From NCBI GenBank assembly GCA_037349315.1, contig JBAIAC010000026.1, positions 24,519,501 through 24,583,500 of the forward strand: a DNA stretch of 64,000 bases, in the 5' to 3' direction. Position numbers and translations under genes: made by a program. Every line of letters begins with the position of its first letter. Position 1 is the first letter of the stretch. Positions 41,401 to 53,400 of the stretch are shown here, in pieces. Origin of the DNA: Chelydra serpentina. Its lineage: Eukaryota; Chordata; Testudines; Chelydridae. Below the pieces are notes generated by a model that was not told where the DNA came from, searched no databases, and saw only the letters and a program-made list of their open reading frames with translations.

Positions 41401-44400
41401 CTGTAGCCTGGGGAGTTGCCAGCCTGGAGCTCCCCAGCTCCTCTGGCCTTCACCATCCCTGCTTCACTCCAGTACCCTTAGGCTCCAGCGGCAGCTAGGC
41501 CCATCTCCCTCTTCAGCTAGAGGGAGACTGCCTGAGCTCCTAGCTCACGGCCCTTTTATAAGGGCCAGCTGTGGTCTGTTTGGGCACGGTCCCAGCTGTG
41601 CCTACTTCCCCAATCAGCCTGGGAGCTGCTTGCCCCCAGCCACAACCCTCTCCTGGGCTGTTTTAAGCTCCTCAGGGCAGAAGCGGGGTAGCTACCCCGC
41701 TACAGACATCCACAAAGTGATGAATATTACAGCACTGTAAAGATACATGCTGTATTCTCCCCTCTGTTCTATTGATGAAGGGAACCCAGAGCACATTAGA
41801 TTCAACAGTCCAAGCAAGAAATATAAAAATGTAGTCTGGGTATTGTGATGTCTTTATTAATGAAGGAACACAAACCAATGTCCATGCATGGTTGGGTGCG
41901 GGCACACCTGGGTATGGGTATGCTTGTGTTTGTGAATGGGTATGTGAGTGCATGGATGCATATATTTGTGCATGGGTGAGTAGGTGCAGGCTTGTGTTTG
42001 TTCATGGTTTTATTTGTGTGTTGTACATGTGTATTGGTGTGTATATAAAAGGTGTCTGCAGTTTTGGATTGTTGCATTCAAGTGTGGATGCATTTTTGAC
42101 TAGCAGCATGTAGTTTTGTTAGCTTCATGTCTGTGTGGTTGGGCTGTATATGCAGGTGTGCATGTGGATGTATGTATGGGTTCCTCCATGTGTGTGTGTG
42201 TGTGTATGTAGGTGCATAGATGGTTGGTATGTACTTGTGTGGTGTGTACATGTCTGTATTTTCCAACTCAAGATACTGTTATCCTCCCTACTCATCGCAG
42301 AAGTGATTAATAGATTCATAGATTCTAGGGCTGGAAGGGACCTCGAGAGGTCATCGAGTCCTGTGCAAACAGAAGAAGTGGGTATTGACCCACGAAAGCT
42401 TATGCTTCAATACCTCTGTTAGTCTATAAGGTGCCACAGGACCCTTTGTCGCTTCTCCAGAGATGGAGATTCCACAACCGCCCTGGGCAGTTTATTCCAG
42501 TGTTTAACCACCCTGACAGTTAGGAACTTTTTCCTAATGTCCAACCTAAACCTCCCTTGCTGCAGTTTAAGCCCATTGCTTCTTGTTCTATCCTCAGATG
42601 CTAAGATGAACAAGTTTTCTCCCTCCTCCTTATGACACCCTTTTAGATACCTGAAGACCTGATAACTAAGGGAACACCCATAAACCCCGAAGAGCAGGGT
42701 GTATTCATGTAGGGGTAGTTCCGTGCACAGGGAGTTACAGTACGGCCAACAGCAGATGTTCAAAAACCATGAGTCTGGCCCTGCAAATCATGAGATTATC
42801 TTAAAAAACCATAACATTTAGAAAAAATAAACATGCGGCTTCCTCCCCCCCCCCCCTTTCTAATTTTTGAACTTGTACGAAGTAACAGGTCACAGTTTTA
42901 AGCTTTTCTTCACATACACAAGGGCAAAAAACTCACTCTTCATACTTTTTTAAATAAAGGCTGAGATTGTCACATAATCACCTGTCTCTAGGAGCTGGGC
43001 TATAAGCAGACCACCAGATATTGCAAGACTCTCAATAAAATCATGAGCATTAGCAACACTGAATTGGGTGTATAAAGACACAAGAATTGGGGCACTCTGC
43101 TTGATACCAGAGTGTCCCAAGGGTTGGTCCTGGGGCCGGTTTTGTTCAATATCTTCATTAATGATCTGGAGGGTGGCGTGGATTGCACCCTCAGCAAGTT
43201 TTCAGATGACACTAAACTGGGAGGAGTGGTAGATACGCTGGAGGGTAGGGATAGGCTACAGAAGGACCTAGACAAATTAGAGGATTGGGACAAAAGAAAT
43301 CTGATGAGATTCAACAAGGCAAGTGCAGAGTCCTGCACTTAGGACGGAAGAATCCCATGCACTGCTACAGACTAGGGACCGAGTGGCTAGGCAGCAGTTC
43401 TGCAGAAAAAAATCTAGGGATTACGGTGGATGAGAAGCTGGATATGAGTCAACAGTGTGCCCTTGTTGCCAAGAAGGCTAACGGCATTTTGGGCTGTATA
43501 AGTAGGAGCATTGCCAGCAGATCGAGGGACGTGATCATTCTACTCTATTCGGCATTGGTGAGGCCTCATCTGGAGTACTGTGTCCAGTTTTGGGCCCCAC
43601 ACTACAAGAAGGATGTGGAAAAATTGGAAAGAGCCCAGCGGAGGGCAACAAAAATTATTAGGGGGCTGGAGCACATGATTTATGAGGAGAGGTTGAGGGA
43701 ACTGGGATTATTTAGTCTGCAGAAGAGAAGAATGAGGGGGGATTTGATAGCTGTTTTCAACTACCTGAAAGGGGGTTCCAAAGAGGATGGATCTAGACTC
43801 TTTTCAGTGGTACCAGATGACAGAACAAGGAGTAATGGTCTCAAGTTGCAGTGGGAGAGGTTTAGGTTGCATATTAGGAAAATCTTTTTCACTAGGGGAG
43901 TGGTGAAGCACTGGAATGGGTTACCTAGGGAGGTGGTGGAATCTCCTTCCTTAGAGGTTTTTAAGGTCAGGCTTGACAAAGCCCTGGCTGGGATGATTTA
44001 GTTGGGGATTAGGTCCTGCTTTGAGCAGGGGGTTGGACTAGATGACCTCCTGAGGTCCCTTGGAACCCTGATATTCTATGATTCTATGACTGAGAAATGA
44101 CTCATGAAACTTTTAACGGCAGGTCAGAGTTTTGACTGACTGTAGTAGCTTTGACAACATCCTATTTATTGATTGCAACATTATTTTATAAAAGCAAAGG
44201 CTCGCTTGCTTCACACAAACAGTCCTGATGAACTGAGTACTACTTCAAAAAGAATGACAACAGATTTTGCTTGTAATTTCAATGTTTCCCTGGGTTGCTT
44301 AAGGGTAAAATAAACACAGCACAAAACACAGAAGTGATTCCAAGTGCTCTTGATTGATATCAGCTCTGTTAAGATGTTGTCACTCTTATTATAGAAGGTG

Positions 44401-47400
44401 CAATGTTTGATCTCAGTGGGGACAGAATTCAAAGATTAATACACCAGAGTTGGAAACTTTGTTCTGATAGCTAGCTGTCAAAGGAGTGCTGACATCTTAC
44501 AGCATGGCACCCTGGTGCACTGAATATAATGCAAATAGCCCTGCAGCTTAATCACTTCCATATGTAGATAGATATAATAAAGGTTAAGGGTAGGATTTTC
44601 AAACATGCTCAGTGTTGGCCTAACTATGCTCCCACTTAAGTCAATGATAAAACTCTCATTGACTTCAGTGGGAGCAGAATTAAGTTAATAAGGCCTTGGG
44701 AGGCAGGCCAGTCCTCGCCCACAGACAACCCGCCAACCTGAAGCATATTCTCACCAGCAACTACACACCGCACCATAATAACTCTAACTCAGGAACCAAT
44801 CCATGCAACAAACCTCGATGCCAACTTTGCCCACATATCTACACCAGGAACACCATCACAGGACCTAACCAGATCAGCCACACCATCACCGGTTCATTCA
44901 CCTGCACATCCACCAATGTAATATATGCCATAATATGCCAGCAATGCCCCTCTGCTATGTACATCGGTCAAACTGGACAGTCCTTACGCAAAAGGATAAA
45001 TGGACACAAATCAGATATAAGGAATGGCAATATACAAAAGCCTGTAGGAGAACACTTCAACCTTCCTGGACACACAATTGCAGACCTAAAGGTAGCCATT
45101 CTGCAGCAAAAAAACTTCAGGACCAGACTCCAAAGAGAAACTGTAGAGCTTCAGTTCATTTGCAAATTTGACACCATCAGCTCAGGACTAAACAAAGACT
45201 ATGAATGGCTAGCCAACTACAAAAGCAGTTTCTCCTCCCTTGGTGTTCACACCTCAACTGCTAGAAGAGGGCCTCACCCTCCCTGATTAAGCTTACCTCG
45301 TTATCTCTAGCCTGAATCGTCCCTGCACTTTTATATCTGCCTCTGGACATTTCCACTGCTTGCATCCAAAGAAGTGGGTATTCACCCACGAAAGCTTATG
45401 CTTCAATACCTCTGTTAGTCTATAAGGTGCCACAGGACCCTTTGTCGCTTCTACAGATCCAGACTAACACGGCTACCCCTCTGAAAGTTAATAAGTGTTT
45501 TTTGAAAATCTTTCCCTTAATGTCTATGTATGAGACCTGGCACTTCATCACAAATGTTAATATACTATTTCTAAGGTTACAATAACAAATGCATTTACAA
45601 ATACATTCAGATACGTAGTGCTAGAGAGTCAAAGACCTGTCACAGTAAAAAAATGAAAAATGGAGAGTTTGTATGGACTTGAGATACTACCATGCTTATT
45701 TACCCTTTATATAAAAACTGGCTACCTACACATTGTGCACATAGCTTGTCTATGCAACAGCATATTTATATTACTGTAACCTCCTCCTCCTTCCCTCATC
45801 CCCTTCATTTCCTTTATAACTACTTGGTATGTTCATAATTAAGATCACTGGGGCATGGATAATTTCCTCTACATGGCTGTACAGTTCATAGCACAATAGG
45901 ACTTCTAGACACTATCATAATAGGAATAATGCAAATAATATGGGTAAGCTGTATCCTAGTTAAACCAATCCTAGATTAAATAAGTAGAGATAGACTGTCC
46001 AATAATCATCCTATACTTATAACCACTGGTGCAATCATCAGGTCTTATACCAACTTCTTTTCTTCTACTGCACCTAAAAGTAACCCGAGGGAAGGTGTAA
46101 AACAGTAGCACGATAAGAAATAGAACTTCTGATTTCTCTTTCATCTTTTTAAATGCAGTATGGGCCATTCAGTTTTCCTGAGGATACGGAAGTAGGTACG
46201 TTAATAACAACTATTACAGCAACAGACGCGGATGAAGAGACGAAGTTCAAGGTCATAAACTTTTCTGTGGAATCGGGAAATGAAGATGAAACTTTCAAAA
46301 TTCTAAGCAATCCACAAAATGGCACAGCCAGCATCTGGCTTCAAAAGGTACTATGTGCTTTTAGTCTGGAACACGGTCACAGAAATCCATGGGAGTGTGT
46401 GTGTGTAAGAACTACAGGAGTGGGCCCTCTATGTTTAAATTTGCTCAGATCAGTAGGCTGCCCCGCTATTTTAATATACTCCCTTTTACCACCTTCTATT
46501 CCTTCTACACCCCTTTCCTCCAACCAGTCAATTACACTAATATAGATTCCCTTAGACTTAGTGGGCCAAAATTAGAGGCGATGTGTAACTGGGTGTAGGT
46601 TTCCTATTTGTAAGCGAGTGAGAGTGTAAAGAGTGAGGGCTTGTCTACACAGAGACTTCATGCACGGCCAGCCAGAGTGAAAAGCTACAGAGGACTAGCT
46701 TGCCATACACTAACTAGCCATGTGGATCCTGCTACCACACACTAAAAGTTCTGAAGTGACAGCAATATGTCAAAGTGCACTACAGAACTTTTAGTGTGTG
46801 GTACCAGGATCCACACCGCCAATTAGATTTACACATGGGCTTGCCATGCACTAACTTTCCCTGTAGACAAACCTTGAGTCTTAGCTGGTTTTACTCAGAT
46901 GCTCAGGAATAAGGTGTAAATTACAGCAGTCTAGTGTCACTTCTGAATTAAAACCCCTGTGCCAGATTCTGATCTCATTTCCTCCAAAGTAAATGTAGAG
47001 TAATTCTAATGATTTTAGTAGAGCTATTCTGCATTTACTCCGGTGGAACCAGCCAAGAACAGAATCTGCCCATTCACATCCTGTTCTGCGTCATGAGACT
47101 GGCTCTCCTGAAAAGTGTTAGGAAGCTGGTCTCTTGCTGAGACAGCAGCACCATATTGATAACATAATTGTTTTAATTTAATATACTTTTATTTAGTCAG
47201 TACTTAGCACTCTCTCTAGTCACTACAGTTACTTATGGTATAGTTTTCCTTTGTCTTGTGGCACCATATGATGAGGTAAACGCCATTAGCACTGAATTGT
47301 CTGAACATGGATGAACCTGATCAGCTCTAAATGACATTCCAGATTCTACCCAAAGTGTATAAACATATCTTCGATGGCAGTCTCACCCAAAGTGTATGAA

Positions 47401-50400
47401 CGTATCTTTGATGGCAGTCTCACCTGTCTCTGGTTTATGGTTTAATGTGATAGGGGTTAGTGAGACTTTAGAAGCAGCCCAGCTCTACCTCCGAACATTA
47501 AATCCAAGGGGCTTTTGTTCTGAATTTTTTTTAAGCATATATAATGTTCGTGAAAGGTGCCCGACTGTCAGAGCTAGGCCATGTCTAATTGCTAAAAAAA
47601 GGTGCATTTTTTACCTTGTGGTAAGTAATGCATGTGAGTTATCCTGAGGTAAAAACACAGTGAATACAAGGCAATTGAATTTTATGACAAGTTAAGCTAG
47701 GTGAGGTCAGCACTATATCCTCGGTTGGGGTTGACCATATGTAGTTTACTCGTGATAAAACTAAAGTGCCTTGTCTTCACTGTTTTTTTTACTTCAGGAT
47801 AGCTTAAACACATTAGTTAAAAAATAAAATGTATCTTTTTTAGCAGTGAAGACAAGCCCCCTAGAAAAGATTGTCCATCTGCCTTGTATTTTAAAAGACT
47901 CATGTGATGCCTAATGTTCCATGATCAGTATCCAAAAAGGAGGCACTATGAAACTTATCTTTTTTTCTTCTTTCTTCTTCTAACTTGATATTTCATTCTT
48001 CTGAGGATCCACAAAAAGAGCCGAGTTAATGGGCACTAAGCTAAAAAGAACATCTGCGATAGGAAAAAGGAGTCAACGCGAGCTCTGCTCACAATGGCCT
48101 GTCAACACTTCTGGGAGGAATTCTTTGCTAAAATATCCCACCGCTAAAACACTACTGGTACCAATTGTGGGAGCACTAGGTTAGCCAGGGCTCTACGCAG
48201 CTGCTGATGTTTTAAGCATGGTATTGTCTAACCCTGCTCAAGATCTACATGACAAGCTGCTCATGAACACCAATGACCACTAGCGCTCCTACCAGTGGCA
48301 GTCTCAATAGAAAATTTGAAGAAAAACAGACAAGGCTGTGAGCAGGGTTATAGCAAACTCCTCATTCCTATCACAGATATTTCTTTTACTCTGCTCTTTT
48401 GTAGAGATCCAGCAGAATGCAGTATAAAGTTATAGGAGAAAGGTGGGGAAAAGACAATAATACACAACTTTCTAAAACTTTGGAGTTAAACTATTTCCTT
48501 TCTCATAAAAAAAAAATCTCTGAACTCCTGGGAATTAAGTTTCAGTTTTTCTATTCACTTTAATTTGGCAATTTTGGCTTGAATTAAAATAGTAAGTGAT
48601 CAACTACAGACTGAGTAAATTATTAAGTCATTGCACTTGTTAAATAACAAGCACCAGAATTAGTCATTTGACCGTCATCCCTAGGAAAGGAGATTGCCAT
48701 TAGAGATCTGACCCTGCACTCCTTTACTTCAGTGGGAATTTTGCCTGGTAAGGACTGTATGATTGAACCCTTCTATATGATCATGTATCCATTTTTCTTC
48801 CGCTTTCAAGAAGGAACAATCAAAGCACATAAAAAGGCAATGAGGGTTCTGTCCTGGGACCATATGAGTCACTAATAAAGAAAGGCAACAAAGGAGATTA
48901 ACTTTTAGTAATTATATAATGCAGTACATCCTTATTCGTTTATATCTGTGTAAACCAGTCTTACCTTTCCATTGACGTCACTGAAAGGGTAAAAGCTTGG
49001 CTTTTCAGTGTCATCACCGAAGGTGCTGTTACTCTTCAACAGACAGCCGTATAAGTGATAATATCCTTTCAGTGAAGTCAGCTAAAGCCTTACCTTTTTA
49101 CTTTCTGTGTGCCACTTATAAGGAGAGTTAAGCCCTTTAAAAAAGTTAGTGGCATAATGTTAAACATAATATTTAAAAACTAGGGGCTCAGTGGCAGAGA
49201 GCTTCATTTTTAGCATATGACTTTGTATAGCACAGAGGTGAGAGGTCATTAGCAATATAGGAAAAGTTCAAATAGTTCTTTGTCCAAATTGCAGTGTCTG
49301 GGTCATAAATAGTAGAGTTTGACGGTATCAGCTGAATACCATGTGGTCAAATACACCCTCTAATATCACAGTTGGGAGTCCTAGCTCAGGAGATCCCCTG
49401 CTATTTCAGTCCTGGCTATGTGGCAAGTTAAGTTTGAGATGCCTGTGCTGAACTGCATGGAGAACCTTGCACCATCCCTGGCTTGAGCCAGTATTTCACT
49501 GTCATGAGCTGCAAATTCTGGCCTTTAGACTGCAGCAGACATCTCACTTGTCTTATCTGAATGTTTGAGTTGCTGTGAGGGTCTCCCTCTCTGGAACAGC
49601 AGGGGGACTGAGAACCCAATAGTCAGGAACAAAGTAATGAGAATGATTCAGAAAAAGCAGCTCTTGAATCAACAAATTTCTTTGTGGGATTCAGCCACCA
49701 AGAGTGTTAGACCCTAAAATCTGAAACACAAAACGCTAACCCTGCCCAGAATGCTTTATAGGCATAAACCACAAGCCACGATCTAGGGGCCTGATCCAGA
49801 ACCCATTGAAGTCAGTGGAAAAACTCCCATGAATTTCAATGGGCTTTGATCAGGCCCCCGAAGCACAAAATTTAAGGGGTAAATTCTAATCTTGATAACA
49901 GGAATATCGGACCAAATTCCACCATCAGATTAACATATCACTGGAGTTAATCGGGTAGCTGAAATCACACACATGTATCTGAAGACAGCATTTGACTCAT
50001 AGCCAAGATGGAAATTATGCAGAAGAATCCCCTTGTATCTCTGTACCAAAGCAGAGGGTACTGAGCACAAGGCCAGGAACACCTGAGTTCTAATCCTCTG
50101 ACACTAACTTCTAGTTGCTATGCAGCCTTGTCACTTTCTCCCACGTCTCAGTTTCCTCATCCCTAAAATGGGGATTACACAATTCGCTTACCTCAGAAGG
50201 ATGCAGTGAGAATTAGTTAGTTAAAAAGCATGAAGCGTATTGAAAATGTAAGTGCTAAGTGTAATTGTTATTATCGGAGAATGCTTAAAACTATGGTTAA
50301 ACCTACTGGAAGAATAATCTATCAATCTCCTTCCTTCTCACAAGCCTATAGTTCAGAGAGATACTATAACCGAGATAGCTACACATAATCACAACAGTAA

Positions 50401-53400
50401 TCAGTAGGAGAAAGGAAGGAATCCTACACCAAAAAGTGAGTTGCAGCCAATCCCAGAGTGCTGTTTCAATCCATGAATGTATTTATTTGGTCTGTGTTTT
50501 AAAAGTTGCCCTTACAGAATGATGATGATTACATTATTCTAATCTTATTTTAAATCGTTGAGAGGAATGTTAACTTTGTTTTAGTGTTTAGTAAACCAGC
50601 AGGGTTACTAATAATTCTACCCCATCTCTGGGGTTTGTGTGCTCTCTGACGTATGCCAGGCACATCTGGAAGTAAATAATTGCCGAAAGTTGTAAAACCA
50701 AGATTCTGTCAAGTCATCATGGTTTTCAGAATGCTCCTCCTCCCTAGCCCTGATTTGAGGCCCTAGGTATTCTTGTCAGAAGTGCTGGTTGGCTTGGCTG
50801 GGACCTGCCCTTCCCTCCCACACTCCTACTCCTCCTTTTCAGGGGCTTTTTTGGGGTGGGGGTTAATTTGCTGATTTTTAACATATAAGGAAGTGAGAAA
50901 TTAAAGTATTTTCTGTATCTAAACAAACACATTAGAAGTGAGTTTCAACTAAACTCAGACATGAAAAGAGAGCAGAAGTTGGGGCCCTACGAGTATGTTT
51001 ACACTGGAGTAGGAGGTATAATTTCCAGCTCGGGTCAACATACCTACACTAGTTCCGATCCAGCTAGTGAGTGGAAAGTTGCAATAATGTCACCACAGCT
51101 GAATGGGTGTCAGAACGGGTTAGCTGCCCCGAGTACAATCCTGTGTGAAACTCTAGGTACGTACAGTAACTCCCCACTTAACGTCCTCTTGCTTAACGTT
51201 GCTTCGATCTTATGTCCGTGCTCGATTACAGAACGTGCTCCGTTTAAAGTTGTGCAATCCTCTGCTATAACGTCGTTTGGCTCCCTGCTTTGTCCACAGC
51301 CCCCCTATCTGCTCCCCTATGCCCCCCCCAGCGCCTCCCGCCTGCCGGCAGACCCCGCAGATCAGCGCCTTCCCCCTGCTCCCTCCGCCTCCTTCCCGCG
51401 GCAATCAGCTGGTTTGCGGCATTCAGGAGGCAGTAGGGAGGAGCAAGGACTCGGTGCGCAGGCTGCCCCTCCCTCCCCTGCCTCCTGAACGCCACAAACC
51501 AGCTGATTGCCGCGGGCAGGAGGCAGGGGAGGGAGGGTGAAGGAGCGAGGACGCGCGTGCAGAGTAAAGGGGGAGGAGGTGGGGGAGGAGAAGAGGCAGG
51601 TTAAGGCTGGCTTGCAAATCCTGAGTGATGAGGATCCTGTCAGGGAACACAGCTCCAAAGTGATTAGGGGAGTTGGTCATCTAATGACTTGCTATAAAGA
51701 AATTTACCAAGAAAAAAAAAGGAAAGCAAAACAACAATCTCTAGATGTGTTTTTTCGAGTTCAGAAAGTTCAGCAAGAAGAGCAAGAGGAGCAGCCGGAC
51801 AATCCATCCTCTTCCACTCTCTGACTCCACCACCTCAACCAAGCTTCATACTCAGCAATGATGACTGTAGTCTTAAATTGTTTAAAACTTATACCTGTAT
51901 TAAATTGCTTGTTTAAAATTGTTTTAAATGTATATAATGCCTTTTGTCTGGCAAAATTTCCCCCCCCTGGAACCTAAACCCCCCTATTTACATTAATTCT
52001 TATGGGGAAATTGGATTAGTTTAACATCGTTTCGCTTAAAGTCACATTTTTCATGGAACATAACTACAACGTTAAGTGAGGAGTTACTGTACTCAGGCAA
52101 CTAGCCCGTCCCGATGCCTATGTCCTGCTATGGCTGCATTGCCATTCTTAGCATGCTAGCTCAATCAAAGCTAGGCCAGATACACCTACTCGAGCGCCAA
52201 TGTAAACATATCCTAACATTGACTCCTCTTTGTGGCCTGGGGCCAGTAGCGTAGCCAGGTCTTGAGCACAGGGGGAGCGGCGGCGCTATAAAAAGGCGCC
52301 TCCCCCCCCCCCCCTGTGACGCTTTAAAGGGCCCGGGGCTCCAGCCGCTGCGGGGCTCCAGCCGTGCTTTAAAAGACCTGTGGTTCCCCGCAGCGGCAGG
52401 AGCCGCAGGCCTTTTAAAGCGCTGCCCTAGCGAGGCTGGGGTGGTGCCTTAGCGCCACTTTTCCTCATAGGGGGAGCAGCCGCTTCCCCTGCTCCCCCCC
52501 TGGCTACGCTACTGCCTGGGGCAAGTGGCTCTGCTTCAGGTTTCCATCTGGAAAATGGGGATAATAGTGTTCATCAACCCTGTACTGTAGTGGTTGTCGG
52601 GTTTCATTAATGTCTGTAAAAAACCAAAAAACTTGGAAGACAAAAGTGTTAGATCAGTGCTAAGTAGTGGCAGTAGCATTCTGTATTTCCATGTAAAAAC
52701 ATCAGACAACCATTGCAATTTATAGGTAGAATAAAACCAAAATATTTTACAGTGCCTAATCATTTAAATTTATATAGCACCAGGATTTCACTTCAAAAAC
52801 ATTATCAATTACTTCCTTAGGACTTGATCTTATGTTCACTGGAGTCAGAGGCAAAGCTCCCATTGATTTCAGTGGCACAGAATCGGGTCATTATTAGATA
52901 CAAATTAGCCCCACTTTACCCACAGGAAAGATGAAAAACAGACGTGAAACAACTTGAACAAGGTCCCCGAGTGACTTGACAGCAGATCTGGGAATAAAAC
53001 CAGTATTTCCTGACTCTCAATAGTGTGCATAACCAGCATACCACACTTCCTCTCTGGAATGAAAGAGGCAGTGTTATATTTTTGTATTTTGCCTCTTTTA
53101 AAGATCACATATTACAATTGCATCTTCCTTTCAGTAATGTTGTCATACCCCTCATTATGAAAGAGGCAGTATCCCAAGTCTCCACAGGTTCAGTGTACTA
53201 GAGGAATACTTACAGAACAAGTTAGTTTCTTAGCAGGGGGATTTCAATGCACACAGAGGAGGCAGAACGCTCACGGAGTATTGTGCCATGACCAAATAAG
53301 GAAGAAAGGAGATTTCTACACCCAAGCCTTAGTGAAATATTGCATATAATGGGTTGTTCCTGAGTTGTCCTCTGAGTTGTTCCTGCTGTGCTTGATGACC

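Larger units (their letters stand above)
44588..45522. repeat. Palindromic (foldback) repeat split by a PLE
   Basis: The left part is 44588-44692 (GGGTAGGATTTTCAAACATG and TCATTGACTTCAGTGGGAGC). The right arm continues at 45496-45522 (TGTTTTTTGAAAATCTTTCCC). The Penelope-like element lies between, with an 11-bp duplication at the junctions. Confidence 0.75.
40948..46158 (+). other. CDH16: CDH16 intron 10, a transposon pile-up
   Basis: In order it holds a solo LTR, a TG-rich tract, a minus-strand CR1 interrupted by a PLE tail, a hAT-like element, a plus-strand CR1, a foldback repeat and the PLE inserted in that foldback. Confidence 0.85.
50987..52217. mobile_element. Older miniature element hosting a Tigger-like insertion
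   Basis: The left end CTACGAGTATGTTTACACTGG minus its last base and the right end CAATGTAAACATATCCTAAC are inverted copies. The outer parts are 50987-51161 and 52092-52217. The Tigger-like element sits between at a TA site. Confidence 0.6.

Noticed and set aside
41672..42319. Histidine/threonine-rich minus-strand frames
   Set aside because: They are translations of the TG-rich tract.
50961..51488. 175-codon plus-strand frame
   Set aside because: It crosses the boundary of the Tigger-like element and its GC-rich palindrome, so it is a composite chance frame.
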